13,655 bases of DNA from positions 1 to 13,655 of the forward strand of contig CAMAFU010000027.1 in assembly GCA_945833725.1 (NCBI GenBank), given 5' to 3'. The notes below the pieces were generated by a model that saw only the letters and a list, made by a program, of their open reading frames with translations, did no database searches and was not told the DNA's origin. This document shows, one piece after another, positions 1 to 6,781 of this stretch. Both the position numbers and the translations under genes were made by a program. Origin of the DNA: an uncultured Treponema sp. (GTDB lineage: Bacteria; Spirochaetota; Spirochaetia; Treponematales; Treponemataceae). Each line of letters opens with the position of its first letter. Within the stretch, counting starts at the first letter, position 1.

Positions 1-294
1 GCGGGGCACTTGAATTTGTACGGACTGACTGCGATGGGAGCTACTGCCGTGGATTTTTACCACAACAAAGACAGAACAGAAAAATCTGAGGACAATAAAT
101 TTTTTGAAACAGGCATTATTGGAAGGCTTTCTGCCGGCATTGATTTTCCTTTTGTTTTTGGAATCGACCTTTTTGCCCAGTATAATTTTGATTATTTTCT
201 TAACGACCTTTTGGGCGAAAAACGCCACTCTGTGTCGGTGGGCTGGGCTTTTGGAAAGAATTTGCCTATAACGGCAGACAAAAAGAAAAAGTAA
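1..294 (+). CDS. C-terminal fragment of a probable outer-membrane beta-barrel protein
   Basis: The reading frame is open from the first base and ends at TAA 292-294, so the start lies outside the window and only 97 residues are visible. An in-frame TTG at position 10 is not a credible start because the frame continues upstream. The fragment has alternating hydrophobic and polar stretches with many aromatics and glycines (GRLSAGIDF, GIDLFAQYNF, HSVSVGWAFG), as expected for amphipathic strands of a membrane barrel. It ends in a Lys-rich tail after the last strand. I do not recognise a family, and the barrel reading is an inference from composition. A co-oriented structured repeat follows the stop and may end its transcript. 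Confidence 0.55.
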   Translation, partial: AGHLNLYGLTAMGATAVDFYHNKDRTEKSEDNKFFETGIIGRLSAGIDFPFVFGIDLFAQYNFDYFLNDLLGEKRHSVSVGWAFGKNLPITADKKKK

Positions 295-301
295 TTTTTT
301 T

Positions 302-425
302 CGTGATGTTTTTAATTTTTTGTTTTGAGTAAAACCTAGCCCGGATTGGAGCAGCGGCGAAGCCGTCCGCCTGTGGCGGATGGAGCGGACAGCGGAACTG
401 CGGAAAGCCGGTGGTGTTTTTTATT
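302..425 (+). repeat. Structured intergenic repeat, copy A
   Basis: This intergenic element has two conserved ends shared with an inverted copy at 5393-5575. The left end, 326-352, matches the complement of 5521-5547 at 26 of 27 bases and includes TAGCCCGGATTGGAGC. The right end, 400-422, contains GCGGAAAGCCGGTG and matches 5415-5393 at about 21 of 23. The middle differs between copies. In this copy it forms two small hairpins: CGGC-GAA-GCCG (355-365) and TCCGCC-TGT-GGCGGA (366-380). CCGG in the left end can pair with CCGG in the right end, closing the whole element. T-rich sequence follows. It could be a terminator for the upstream gene, a repeat family of the REP type, or a small structured RNA. 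Confidence 0.7.
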
Positions 426-463
426 TTGCTTTTAAAAACTATATGGCAAATTTACTTTTGTTG

Positions 464-472
464 TGTTAAAAT
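464..472 (+). promoter_or_regulatory. Extended -10 promoter of the pyrBI-pyrC-fbp operon
   Basis: TGT-TAAAAT is an extended -10 box ending six bases before the pyrB ATG at 479. The -35 region is weak: TGGCAA at 444-449 sits 17 bases upstream and matches consensus poorly. A start site about seven bases past the -10 would fall on or next to the A of ATG. That leaves no room for a leader or an attenuator, and no Shine-Dalgarno sequence is visible. Confidence 0.5.
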
Positions 473-478
473 AAACTC

Positions 479-1399
479 ATGCTAAAAGGTAGAAATTTAA
501 TTCAGCCAAATGATTTATCGGTTGCCGAAGTGGATGAAATCTGTTCTTTGGCTGAGCAGATGATTGTTGATCCTTCTTCATTTAATGATGTGTGTCGCGG
601 GAAAATTCTTGCGACACTTTTTTTTGAGCCGAGTACAAGAACCCGTTTAAGTTTTGAGGCAGCTATGCTTCATCTGGGTGGTTCTGTAGAAGGTTTTAGT
701 GATGCGGCTAATAGTTCAACATCAAAAGGGGAATCGCTGGCAGATACAATAAGAACTGTGTCGTCGTATGTTGATGTAATTGCTATGAGAAATCCTAAGG
801 AAGGTGCGGCTCTTCTGGCAGGTAAATTTTCTGATTGTCCTGTTATTAATGCCGGAGACGGCGGGCACTATCACCCTACGCAGACTTTAACAGACCTTGT
901 TACAATCCGGGCATTAAAAGGCGGCTTTGAAGGGCATACAATAGGTTTTTGCGGCGACTTAAAATTTGGGCGTACAGTTCACTCGCTGGCAGAGGCTATG
1001 AGCCGTTACAAAAATAATAAATTTGTTTTTATAAGCCCGGAAGAGTTAAGGGTGCCGGACTGGGTTTCTAATTTTCTTCAAAAGGCTGGCATTCAGTTTA
1101 TTACGGCAGAAAAGTTAGAGAATGTTATTGGCGAACTTGATATTTTGTATATGACAAGAGTTCAAAAAGAAAGATTTTTTAATGAACAGGATTATTTACG
1201 GCTTAAAGACAGCTATATTTTGAACAACAGCAAAATGAAACTTGCAAAAAAAGATATGATTGTTCTTCATCCTCTTCCAAGGGTAAACGAAATTGCTCCG
1301 GAAGTTGATGGTGATCCGCGGGCTGCGTACTTTAAGCAGGTAAAATACGGGATGTTTGCCCGCATGGCGTTAATTTCCAAATTGCTGGGGGTTTTGTAA
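479..1399 (+). CDS. pyrB: Aspartate carbamoyltransferase, catalytic subunit
   Basis: This enzyme condenses carbamoyl phosphate with L-aspartate to give N-carbamoyl-aspartate, the committed step of pyrimidine synthesis in the cytosol. At 306 residues it has the normal length. The carbamoyl-phosphate signature FEPSTRTR is at residues 49-56. The mobile 80s loop follows with SSTSKGES (79-86, Lys83), then HPTQ (132-135) and HPLPR (264-268). All catalytic motifs look intact. The ATG is preceded by a -10 box only six bases away and no ribosome site, so the message is probably leaderless. The stop TAA overlaps the ATG of pyrI, the usual pairing for a class B, allosterically regulated holoenzyme. Confidence 0.97.
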   Translation: MLKGRNLIQPNDLSVAEVDEICSLAEQMIVDPSSFNDVCRGKILATLFFEPSTRTRLSFEAAMLHLGGSVEGFSDAANSSTSKGESLADTIRTVSSYVDVIAMRNPKEGAALLAGKFSDCPVINAGDGGHYHPTQTLTDLVTIRALKGGFEGHTIGFCGDLKFGRTVHSLAEAMSRYKNNKFVFISPEELRVPDWVSNFLQKAGIQFITAEKLENVIGELDILYMTRVQKERFFNEQDYLRLKDSYILNNSKMKLAKKDMIVLHPLPRVNEIAPEVDGDPRAAYFKQVKYGMFARMALISKLLGVL

Positions 1400-1833
1400 T
1401 GCTGAATGTAGATACAATCAAAAACGGAATTGTAATTGATCATATAAAAGCTGGCTATGGTCCGCAGATTTTTCACTGGCTGGGGCTGGATAAGGCTCAG
1501 TTTACAAGTGCTCTTATAATGAATGTTCCTTCAAAAAAAACAGAGCGAAAAGACATTATAAAAGTTGATAACATAATTAACATTGATTTTTCAGTATTGG
1601 GCTTTATTGATCCGAATATTTCTGTAAACATAATCAAAGACGAAAAAATTGTCCGCAAAATAAAAATGGAATTGCCGGAGCGCGTTGAAAATGTTATCCG
1701 GTGCAAGAATCCCCGGTGCATAACAATGACAGAACATTATGTTCCTCAAACTTTTGTGCTTGCCGACAGAGAAAAGGCAACTTACCGGTGTGAATATTGC
1801 GATGCTTTTTATGGAGCAGGAAATTTAGAATAA
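1399..1833 (+). CDS. pyrI: Aspartate carbamoyltransferase, regulatory subunit
   Basis: This is the non-catalytic subunit that binds nucleotides (CTP/ATP in the E. coli enzyme) and joins catalytic trimers into the holoenzyme. It has 144 residues. The N-terminal allosteric domain carries GIVIDHI (10-16), and the C-terminal zinc domain has the four expected cysteines: C102 and C107 (CKNPRC), C131 and C134 (CEYC). The zinc domain is what contacts PyrB. The start overlaps the pyrB stop (TAATG), which implies translational coupling and matched subunit production. Feedback control by nucleotides is known for the family and likely here, but the effector specificity cannot be read from sequence alone. 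Confidence 0.95.
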   Translation: MLNVDTIKNGIVIDHIKAGYGPQIFHWLGLDKAQFTSALIMNVPSKKTERKDIIKVDNIINIDFSVLGFIDPNISVNIIKDEKIVRKIKMELPERVENVIRCKNPRCITMTEHYVPQTFVLADREKATYRCEYCDAFYGAGNLE

Positions 1834-1850
1834 ATTAATGTGGAATTATT

Positions 1851-3338
1851 ATGAAAAACAGTCAGAATCTTAAAAATCTTGAATCCAGCGTTCAAAAATC
1901 AACAGGCATAACAAAAAAACAGGCTCTTGCCGTTTATAATGCAAACCTTGTAGATTCATCCCTTAATTGCCGGGGAATGATTATTGTTTTTAAGGGGATA
2001 ATAAAGGCCGTATTTTTAGGCGATGTTAAAAATGCAAGTGAAGCCGAAAAAATTGTTTCTTCCGTTTTGGGGGAGGAAACTCCTGCTGTTTTTATAGATG
2101 CGAAAAATCTTACGATTATGCCGTCTTTTGTTGATATGCACGCCCATTTCCGGTATCCGGGGCAAACTCAAAAAGAAGATTTGGATTCCGGTTTGGAAGC
2201 TGCCTGTGCAGGTGGTTTTGGAGCCGTTGTTGCAATGCCTAATACAAAGCCTGTGGTTTCTTCTGGCATTATGGCAAAAAAAATTATGGAAGAAGCCCGC
2301 TCAAGGCAAAAAGCATCTCTTATTCAGGCTGTAAGCATTACAAAAGATTTTGACGGAAAAACTACAGACCATCTTGATTCTCTTAGTTCTTCAGAATTTC
2401 CTGTAATAAGCGAAGACGGCCACGATGTACCGGAAGCCGATATTATGCTTGCTGCCATGAAAAAGGCCGCCGAAAACAGAAATATTGTCTGCTGCCACTG
2501 CGAAGACACTTCTCTTGCTGTGGCTGCCCGGCCATACAGAACAAGGGCTTTGGATTTTATGAAAAAATATGATGTGCCTGCCGGAAAAATTAATGCAGAT
2601 GTTTCCCAAGTGCCGGATTCTGTTAATTTTGAAATCGACGGAAACCTTAAGGCTGCAAATAAACTCCTTTCTCTGGCAGAAGATTCCGCCACAGAACGAA
2701 ATATCGAAATTGCAAAGGTTGCCGGATGCCACATTCATATATGCCATTGTTCTACAGCACAAAGCATTAACGCTGTAAGAAGGGCAAAAAATGCTGTTCA
2801 CGGCGGAGCTTTTAACAATGGATTTAACTGCACTGTAGAAGTAACACCTCATCATCTTGGACTTTCCGGCACAGAAGCTCCGTACATAAGGGCATTAGTA
2901 AATCCGCCTTTAAGAAGCGAAGAAGACAGGCTTGCTTTAATTGCCGCAATAAAAGACGGCACGGTAGATGTAATAGCAACAGACCATGCGCCGCACACTC
3001 AGGAAGATAAGGCGGCCGGTGCTCCAGGTTTTTCGGGGCTGGAAACTGCTTTTGCCGTCTGCAATACGGTTCTTGTAAAAAAAGAAGGGCTGCCGCTGGA
3101 AAAGTTAAGCCGCCTTATGTCGGAAAATCCTGCACGGCTTTTAAAACTAAATCAGGGAAAACTTGTTCCAGGCATGGAAGCCGATTTTGTTCTTGTTGAT
3201 CCCAACGAAAACTGGACTGTTCAGACAAAAAACTTTAAAAGCCGGGGAAAATCTTCTCCCTTCGACGAAAAAGTTCTTACAGGCCGTATTCATGCAACTT
3301 TTTACAAAGGAAATCTTGTTTATAAAGCAGAAAAATGA
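1851..3338 (+). CDS. pyrC: Dihydroorotase, class I
   Basis: This enzyme cyclises N-carbamoyl-aspartate to dihydroorotate, the step after PyrBI. It belongs to the amidohydrolase family. Visible metal and catalytic motifs are DMHAHFR (95-101), MPNTKP (129-134), SEDGH (187-191), HCED (216-219), HICHCSTA (296-303), TPHHL (332-336) and ATDHAPH (376-382, catalytic Asp378). At 495 residues it is longer than the usual 420-430. The excess lies in an N-terminal lead of about 25 residues, an insertion near 225-265 between HCED and the next helix, and a short loop near 316-326. A weak GTGGA sequence sits six bases before the ATG, 17 bases after pyrI. Its stop overlaps the fbp start. Confidence 0.95.
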   Translation: MKNSQNLKNLESSVQKSTGITKKQALAVYNANLVDSSLNCRGMIIVFKGIIKAVFLGDVKNASEAEKIVSSVLGEETPAVFIDAKNLTIMPSFVDMHAHFRYPGQTQKEDLDSGLEAACAGGFGAVVAMPNTKPVVSSGIMAKKIMEEARSRQKASLIQAVSITKDFDGKTTDHLDSLSSSEFPVISEDGHDVPEADIMLAAMKKAAENRNIVCCHCEDTSLAVAARPYRTRALDFMKKYDVPAGKINADVSQVPDSVNFEIDGNLKAANKLLSLAEDSATERNIEIAKVAGCHIHICHCSTAQSINAVRRAKNAVHGGAFNNGFNCTVEVTPHHLGLSGTEAPYIRALVNPPLRSEEDRLALIAAIKDGTVDVIATDHAPHTQEDKAAGAPGFSGLETAFAVCNTVLVKKEGLPLEKLSRLMSENPARLLKLNQGKLVPGMEADFVLVDPNENWTVQTKNFKSRGKSSPFDEKVLTGRIHATFYKGNLVYKAEK

Positions 3339-5209
3339 GCGATAAAAAAAAATATTTAAAGATTTTGGCTAGACAGTATCCCACGGCGGATTCTGTTATT
3401 TCAGAAATAGTAAACCTTCAGGCAATAATTAACCTGCCAAAGGGAACGGAACACTTTCTGTCGGACATTCACGGCGAGTGGGAACAGTTTTCTCATGTTC
3501 TTAAAAACGGCTCCGGTTCAATCCGTACAAAGATTGAAGAAGTTTTTGGAAACAGGGAATCGGCTCAGGTTAAGAAGAGCCTTGCCACCCTCATCTATTA
3601 CCCGAAAGAAAAACTTGAAAAAGTTAAGCTGGAAGAAGAGGATATGGCCGACTGGTATACGGTTACGCTTCACCGGCTGGTAGAAATTCTTCGCCGGGTG
3701 TCGTCGAAATATACCCGTTCAAAAGTGCGTAAAGCAATTCCTGCAAGTTATGCCTATATCATCGAAGAACTTATAACGGAAAAAGAAGAATTAAACGACA
3801 AGCAGGCCTATTACAACAACATTATTCAGAACATTATACGGCTGGGAGCGGCAGATTCTTACATAGAAACTTTCTGCAATCTTATTCAATATCTTGTAAT
3901 AGATCACCTGCACATAATTGGCGATATTTTTGACAGAGGCCCCGAACCTCATAAAATTCTGGACAAGCTGATTGACTATCACTCTGTAGACATTCAATGG
4001 GGAAACCACGATGCAGTGTGGATGGGGGCAGCCAGCGGAAATTTAGCCTGTATTGCAAATGTTGTCCGCCTTTGCGCAAGATACAATAACCTTGATGTTT
4101 TAGAAGAAGGTTACGGAATCAACCTTACGCCTCTTGTTACATTCTGCATGAAATATTACGGGCACATGGATCGTCAGGCCGTTCACAAGGCAATAACAAT
4201 GATGCAGTTTAAAGTTGAACATGAACTTATAAAAAACAACCCCTGCTTCAAAATGGAAAACCGCCTTATTCTGGACAAAATCAACTGGGAAAACCGGACT
4301 GTAATAATCGATGGAAAACAGTGGCAGTTAAATTCAACAGAAATGCCCACAGTAAATAAAAACTGTCCCTGGCAGTTGAACGAAGATGAAATACAGGTTC
4401 TGGCAAGACTAAAATATTCCTTTGTTCATTGCGAAAAACTTCAGAAACATGTGAAGTTTCTTTACAAAAACGGAAGTTTATATAAAGTTTTTAACGGAAA
4501 TCTGCTTTACCACGGCTGCATGCCTGTAGACGAAAAAGGCCGTTTTTTGGAAGCCGATATTTACGGAAAAAAGTGTTCCGGCAAAGCTCTGTACGATGAA
4601 CTGGAAACATGGGCACGGAAAGGCTATTTTTCAAAAGAAGGAAGCGACGAAAAAGAAAAGGGCGGAAATATTCTGTGGTATTTGTGGGAAGGCCCTTTAT
4701 CCCCTCTTTTTGGAAAACAGAAAATGGCCGTTTTTGAAAATATGTTCATAGACGATAAAAAAGCCAGTTTGGAAACAAAAAATCATTACTACGACGAAGT
4801 TGATGATCTGGAAGTTGTAGAGCGCATAATGATGGAATTTGGCGTTGATGCAAAAAAAGCCCACATAATAAACGGTCATGTTCCGCAGGAAGTAAAAAAA
4901 GGCGACAGTCCTATAAAATGCGGCGGAAAACTTCTTATTATCGACGGAGGATTTGCCGCTGCCTACCACGAAAAAACAGGAATTGCCGGTTATACGCTTG
5001 TGTGTAATTCTTATGGGCTCAGGCTTGTTGTTCACGAAAAATTTACAAGTGCGCAGGATGTTATCGAAAAAGACAGTGATATTGTAAGCGACACAATTCA
5101 AGTTGAAAAATTTTCTGCAAGGCAATATGTAGCAGATACAGATACCGGCCAGGAAATAAAAGAACAGATAAAAGAACTGGAAGAACTGTTAAAAGAATAT
5201 CAGTCATAA
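3335..5209 (+). CDS. fbp: Fructose-1,6-bisphosphatase, class III
   Basis: This enzyme hydrolyses fructose 1,6-bisphosphate to fructose 6-phosphate in gluconeogenesis. It is the large Firmicutes-type enzyme with a calcineurin-like metallophosphoesterase core. Metal-binding motifs appear in order: LSDIHGEW (42-49), GDIFDRG (196-202), WGNHD (222-226) and NGHVPQ (513-518), followed by GGKLLIIDGGF near 526. The length of 624 residues is normal for the class. The ATG overlaps the pyrC stop as ATGA, so translation is coupled to the pyrimidine genes, an odd partner for this function. The stop codon lies inside the A-run that encodes the U-tract of the opposing SRP RNA. Confidence 0.95.
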   Translation: MSDKKKYLKILARQYPTADSVISEIVNLQAIINLPKGTEHFLSDIHGEWEQFSHVLKNGSGSIRTKIEEVFGNRESAQVKKSLATLIYYPKEKLEKVKLEEEDMADWYTVTLHRLVEILRRVSSKYTRSKVRKAIPASYAYIIEELITEKEELNDKQAYYNNIIQNIIRLGAADSYIETFCNLIQYLVIDHLHIIGDIFDRGPEPHKILDKLIDYHSVDIQWGNHDAVWMGAASGNLACIANVVRLCARYNNLDVLEEGYGINLTPLVTFCMKYYGHMDRQAVHKAITMMQFKVEHELIKNNPCFKMENRLILDKINWENRTVIIDGKQWQLNSTEMPTVNKNCPWQLNEDEIQVLARLKYSFVHCEKLQKHVKFLYKNGSLYKVFNGNLLYHGCMPVDEKGRFLEADIYGKKCSGKALYDELETWARKGYFSKEGSDEKEKGGNILWYLWEGPLSPLFGKQKMAVFENMFIDDKKASLETKNHYYDEVDDLEVVERIMMEFGVDAKKAHIINGHVPQEVKKGDSPIKCGGKLLIIDGGFAAAYHEKTGIAGYTLVCNSYGLRLVVHEKFTSAQDVIEKDSDIVSDTIQVEKFSARQYVADTDTGQEIKEQIKELEELLKEYQS

Positions 5210-5226
5210 AAAAAAGTGCCAGGATA
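5208..5226 (-). terminator. ffs: Intrinsic terminator of the SRP RNA
   Basis: Eight As on the plus strand (5208-5215) give a U8 tract on the minus strand directly after the closing helix of the RNA (GCCAGGA paired with TCCTGGC). The U-tract overlaps the fbp stop codon at 5207-5209. Confidence 0.65.
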
Positions 5227-5310
5227 ACTAGACACAAGAACCGCCTGATGTGTGCTGCTGGGTTCCCCCTCTGACACGGTGCAAAAGGCAGACTTTGTTA
5301 GGTCCTGGCG
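5216..5310 (-). ncRNA. ffs: Signal recognition particle RNA, small bacterial (4.5S) type
   Basis: This is the RNA scaffold of the signal recognition particle. It binds Ffh and helps target membrane and secreted proteins. Read on the minus strand, the ends pair as GCCAGGA with TCCTGGC, extended by TAAC with GTTA. The apical part shows the SRP hallmark: GTGT, then CAGA, GGG-GGAA-CCC, then AGCAG and CAC. That is a GGAA tetraloop (complement of 5263-5266) above a symmetric loop whose 3' strand is the conserved AGCAG. The length of about 95 nt and the long hairpin without an Alu domain fit the small bacterial class. The fourth base of the 5' loop strand is A where G is usual, and the tetraloop is closed by G-C rather than C-G. 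A good promoter lies upstream and a U8 tract ends it. Confidence 0.85.
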
Positions 5311-5316
5311 AAAAAT

Positions 5317-5345
5317 AAAATACCATAAACAAATATAAAAATCAA
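5317..5345 (-). promoter_or_regulatory. ffs: Promoter of the SRP RNA gene
   Basis: On the minus strand a TTGATT -35 box (5345-5340) and a TATTTT -10 box (5322-5317) are separated by exactly 17 bases. The predicted start about seven bases downstream is position 5310, which is the first base of the terminal helix of the RNA. Confidence 0.7.
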
Positions 5346-5392
5346 CCGGGCAGCAATTTTAAAACAAGCGCAGAATTATCAAGGAGCATATA

Positions 5393-5575
5393 TAAAAACA
5401 TCACCGGCTTTCCGCCCTTCGCTATTCGCTCATTGGTGGCGTCCTGAAAGTCCTTTAAAGATTAATTTATTTCAAGATACATTTTATAAACTGTAATTTT
5501 AGGACACCACCAACTTCGGGGCTCCAATCCGGGCTAAGTTTTACTCAAAAAAAATAAAAACCAAACATCACAAAA
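5393..5575 (-). repeat. Structured intergenic repeat, copy B (inverted relative to copy A)
   Basis: The complement of 5521-5547 and of 5393-5415 repeats the two ends of the element at 302-425, in opposite orientation. The T-rich stretch outside the left end is also shared, including GTGATGTTT and TTTGAGTAAAAC. The middle is different and longer than in copy A and is built around a long hairpin (5433-5513). It lies upstream of the SRP RNA promoter and on the same strand, so it cannot end that transcript. It is antisense to the flanking protein genes, which argues against a simple terminator role. Confidence 0.7.
5433..5513 (-). repeat. Long inverted repeat inside repeat copy B
   Basis: TTGGTGGCGTCCT (5433-5445) and AGGACACCACCAA (5501-5513) are 13-base arms with one mismatch, around an AT-rich loop of 55 bases. 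On the plus strand the odd pair is C with A. On the minus strand it becomes U with G, a legal wobble pair. This favours the minus strand as the one that folds as RNA. Confidence 0.75.
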
Positions 5576-5657
5576 AATAGCCTGTTCTTCCTCCGAACCT
5601 GCCAAAAACCACACAAATTTTGATCTTAGTTTGTTTCAATTATTTTGATTCATTACA

Positions 5658-5686
5658 TTGTAAAAACTGTAAAATGACCTTATAAT
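5658..5686 (+). promoter_or_regulatory. Promoter of the MinD-like ATPase operon, predicted leaderless
   Basis: TTGTAA (5658-5663) and a perfect TATAAT (5681-5686) are separated by 17 bases. Only six bases lie between the -10 box and the ATG at 5693, so transcription should start at or within a base of the start codon. There is no Shine-Dalgarno sequence in that interval. Confidence 0.75.
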
Positions 5687-5692
5687 TTCTGT

Positions 5693-6718
5693 ATGGTAAA
5701 TTTGCTTCCTGTAGCCAGTGGTAAAGGTGGTGTAGGCAAAAGTTCCTTCGCCGTAAATCTTGCTGTGGCACTTGCTCAAAAAGGAAAGTCCGTTGTTCTT
5801 GCCGATTTTGATTTTGGCGGGGCTAATCTTCATACATTACTTGGTCTCAAAAACAACCATTCTGGTCTTGGTAATTTTATTTACCGGCAAACTTCGGATT
5901 TTTCATCTTTGCTGCAGGACACAGGAATCGAAAACCTTTCTTTTATTGCAGGCGACTGTCTTTATCCTGGAACGGCAAATATGGATTCTCCGTCAAAAAA
6001 GCGGATTATAAAGGCACTTAATTCTCTGGAAGCCGATTATGCAATTCTCGATTTAGGTGCCGGTACAACATACAACACTCTTGATTTTTTTCTTCTTACA
6101 AAAAATTCAATAATCGTTACAACACCTGAACTTACTTCTGTCCTTAATGCTTATTCGTTTTTAAAGGCTGCGGCTTTTCGTTTTGTAATGCGGCAGTTTA
6201 AGGCAAAAAGCGAAGAAAGGCTTTTTATAAACGACTACCTTAAAAATTCTGTTTCTGGAACAGAAGCCGGTTTTCTTGATTTATTAAATCAACTGGAAAC
6301 AAAATTTGAGTCGGCAAAACCTGTAAAAGACGAACTTTTAAAATTCAGGCCTCAAATTGTAATGAATCAGGCACAAACTTCCGACGACATTCAAATGGCA
6401 AACAGGCTGCGCTCCTTAATTTCTGGAAAACTTGGCATTTCTGTTGATTTTGTAGGTCTTCTTCAAAAAGATGAGCAGGTTAGTTTTTCCATTGCTTTAC
6501 GAAAGCCTCTGGCACTGGCAAATCCAGGATGCAAATTTGTGCAGGGCATAAATATGAGTGCCGGCAGAATCATAAATCATACTTATTACTACAACAATTT
6601 AAATAGTTTTGAAGATGAGCAGGAAATTGTTTCCGAAAATACAGACCTCGAAGAATTAAAACAGGAATTTTCTTCTTTGAGCAGCGAAAATCTATCGAAA
6701 ACAATGATTGAATATTAA
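5693..6718 (+). CDS. MinD/ParA-family ATPase, FlhG-like
   Basis: This is a P-loop ATPase of the SIMIBI (MinD, ParA, FlhG) group, which positions cellular structures such as flagella, chemoreceptor arrays or DNA by ATP-dependent dimerisation. The deviant Walker A SGKGGVGKS is at residues 9-17 with both the signature Lys11 and Lys16. It is followed by ADFDFGGANLHTLLG (37-51), the Walker-B-like ILDLGAGTTYNTLDFFL (118-134) and VTTPE (142-146). The 341 residues include a longer than usual helical region near 160-215 and an acidic C-terminal tail. I see no MinD-type amphipathic membrane helix at the end. The start cannot be later because the P-loop begins at residue 9. The genes downstream encode a receptor-like protein and CheD, so a chemotaxis-linked positioning role is plausible but inferred. 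Confidence 0.85.
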   Translation: MVNLLPVASGKGGVGKSSFAVNLAVALAQKGKSVVLADFDFGGANLHTLLGLKNNHSGLGNFIYRQTSDFSSLLQDTGIENLSFIAGDCLYPGTANMDSPSKKRIIKALNSLEADYAILDLGAGTTYNTLDFFLLTKNSIIVTTPELTSVLNAYSFLKAAAFRFVMRQFKAKSEERLFINDYLKNSVSGTEAGFLDLLNQLETKFESAKPVKDELLKFRPQIVMNQAQTSDDIQMANRLRSLISGKLGISVDFVGLLQKDEQVSFSIALRKPLALANPGCKFVQGINMSAGRIINHTYYYNNLNSFEDEQEIVSENTDLEELKQEFSSLSSENLSKTMIEY

Positions 6719-6765
6719 AAAAACCGTTTTTTTTGACGAAAATAAATAACGGAAAAACATAGGGT

Positions 6766-6774
6766 GGAGCAAGG
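6766..6774 (+). promoter_or_regulatory. Ribosome binding site choosing ATG 6782
   Basis: GGAGCAAGG provides GGAG and AAGG before the ATG at 6782; AAGG ends seven bases upstream of it. This makes ATG 6782 a better start than the in-frame GTG at 6764, which has only AGG directly against it. Confidence 0.5.
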
Positions 6775-6781
6775 CAGCATT

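Noticed and set aside
302..5575. The two inverted repeats as ends of a 5 kb composite transposon
   Set aside because: The enclosed genes are housekeeping, there is no transposase, and the repeats contain structured cores with no transposase-type ends or target duplications that I can see.
5581..5596. Small hairpin GTTC-TTCCTCC-GAAC, whose complement exposes GGAGGA
   Set aside because: The stem is only four bases, and the nearest minus-strand ATG is about 21 bases from GGAGGA with no meaningful frame after it.
6715..6761. Possible terminator or promoter between the ATPase and receptor-like genes (A-run, CCG, T-run; TTGACG at 6733)
   Set aside because: The A/T hairpin is weak, and the only -10 candidate at 17 bases (AACATA) matches consensus poorly, so the genes are treated as one operon.
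6764..6781. GTG at 6764 as the start of the receptor-like protein
   Set aside because: The in-frame ATG at 6782 has GGAG/AAGG at workable spacing; the GTG has no spaced ribosome site, and the six extra residues add nothing recognisable.
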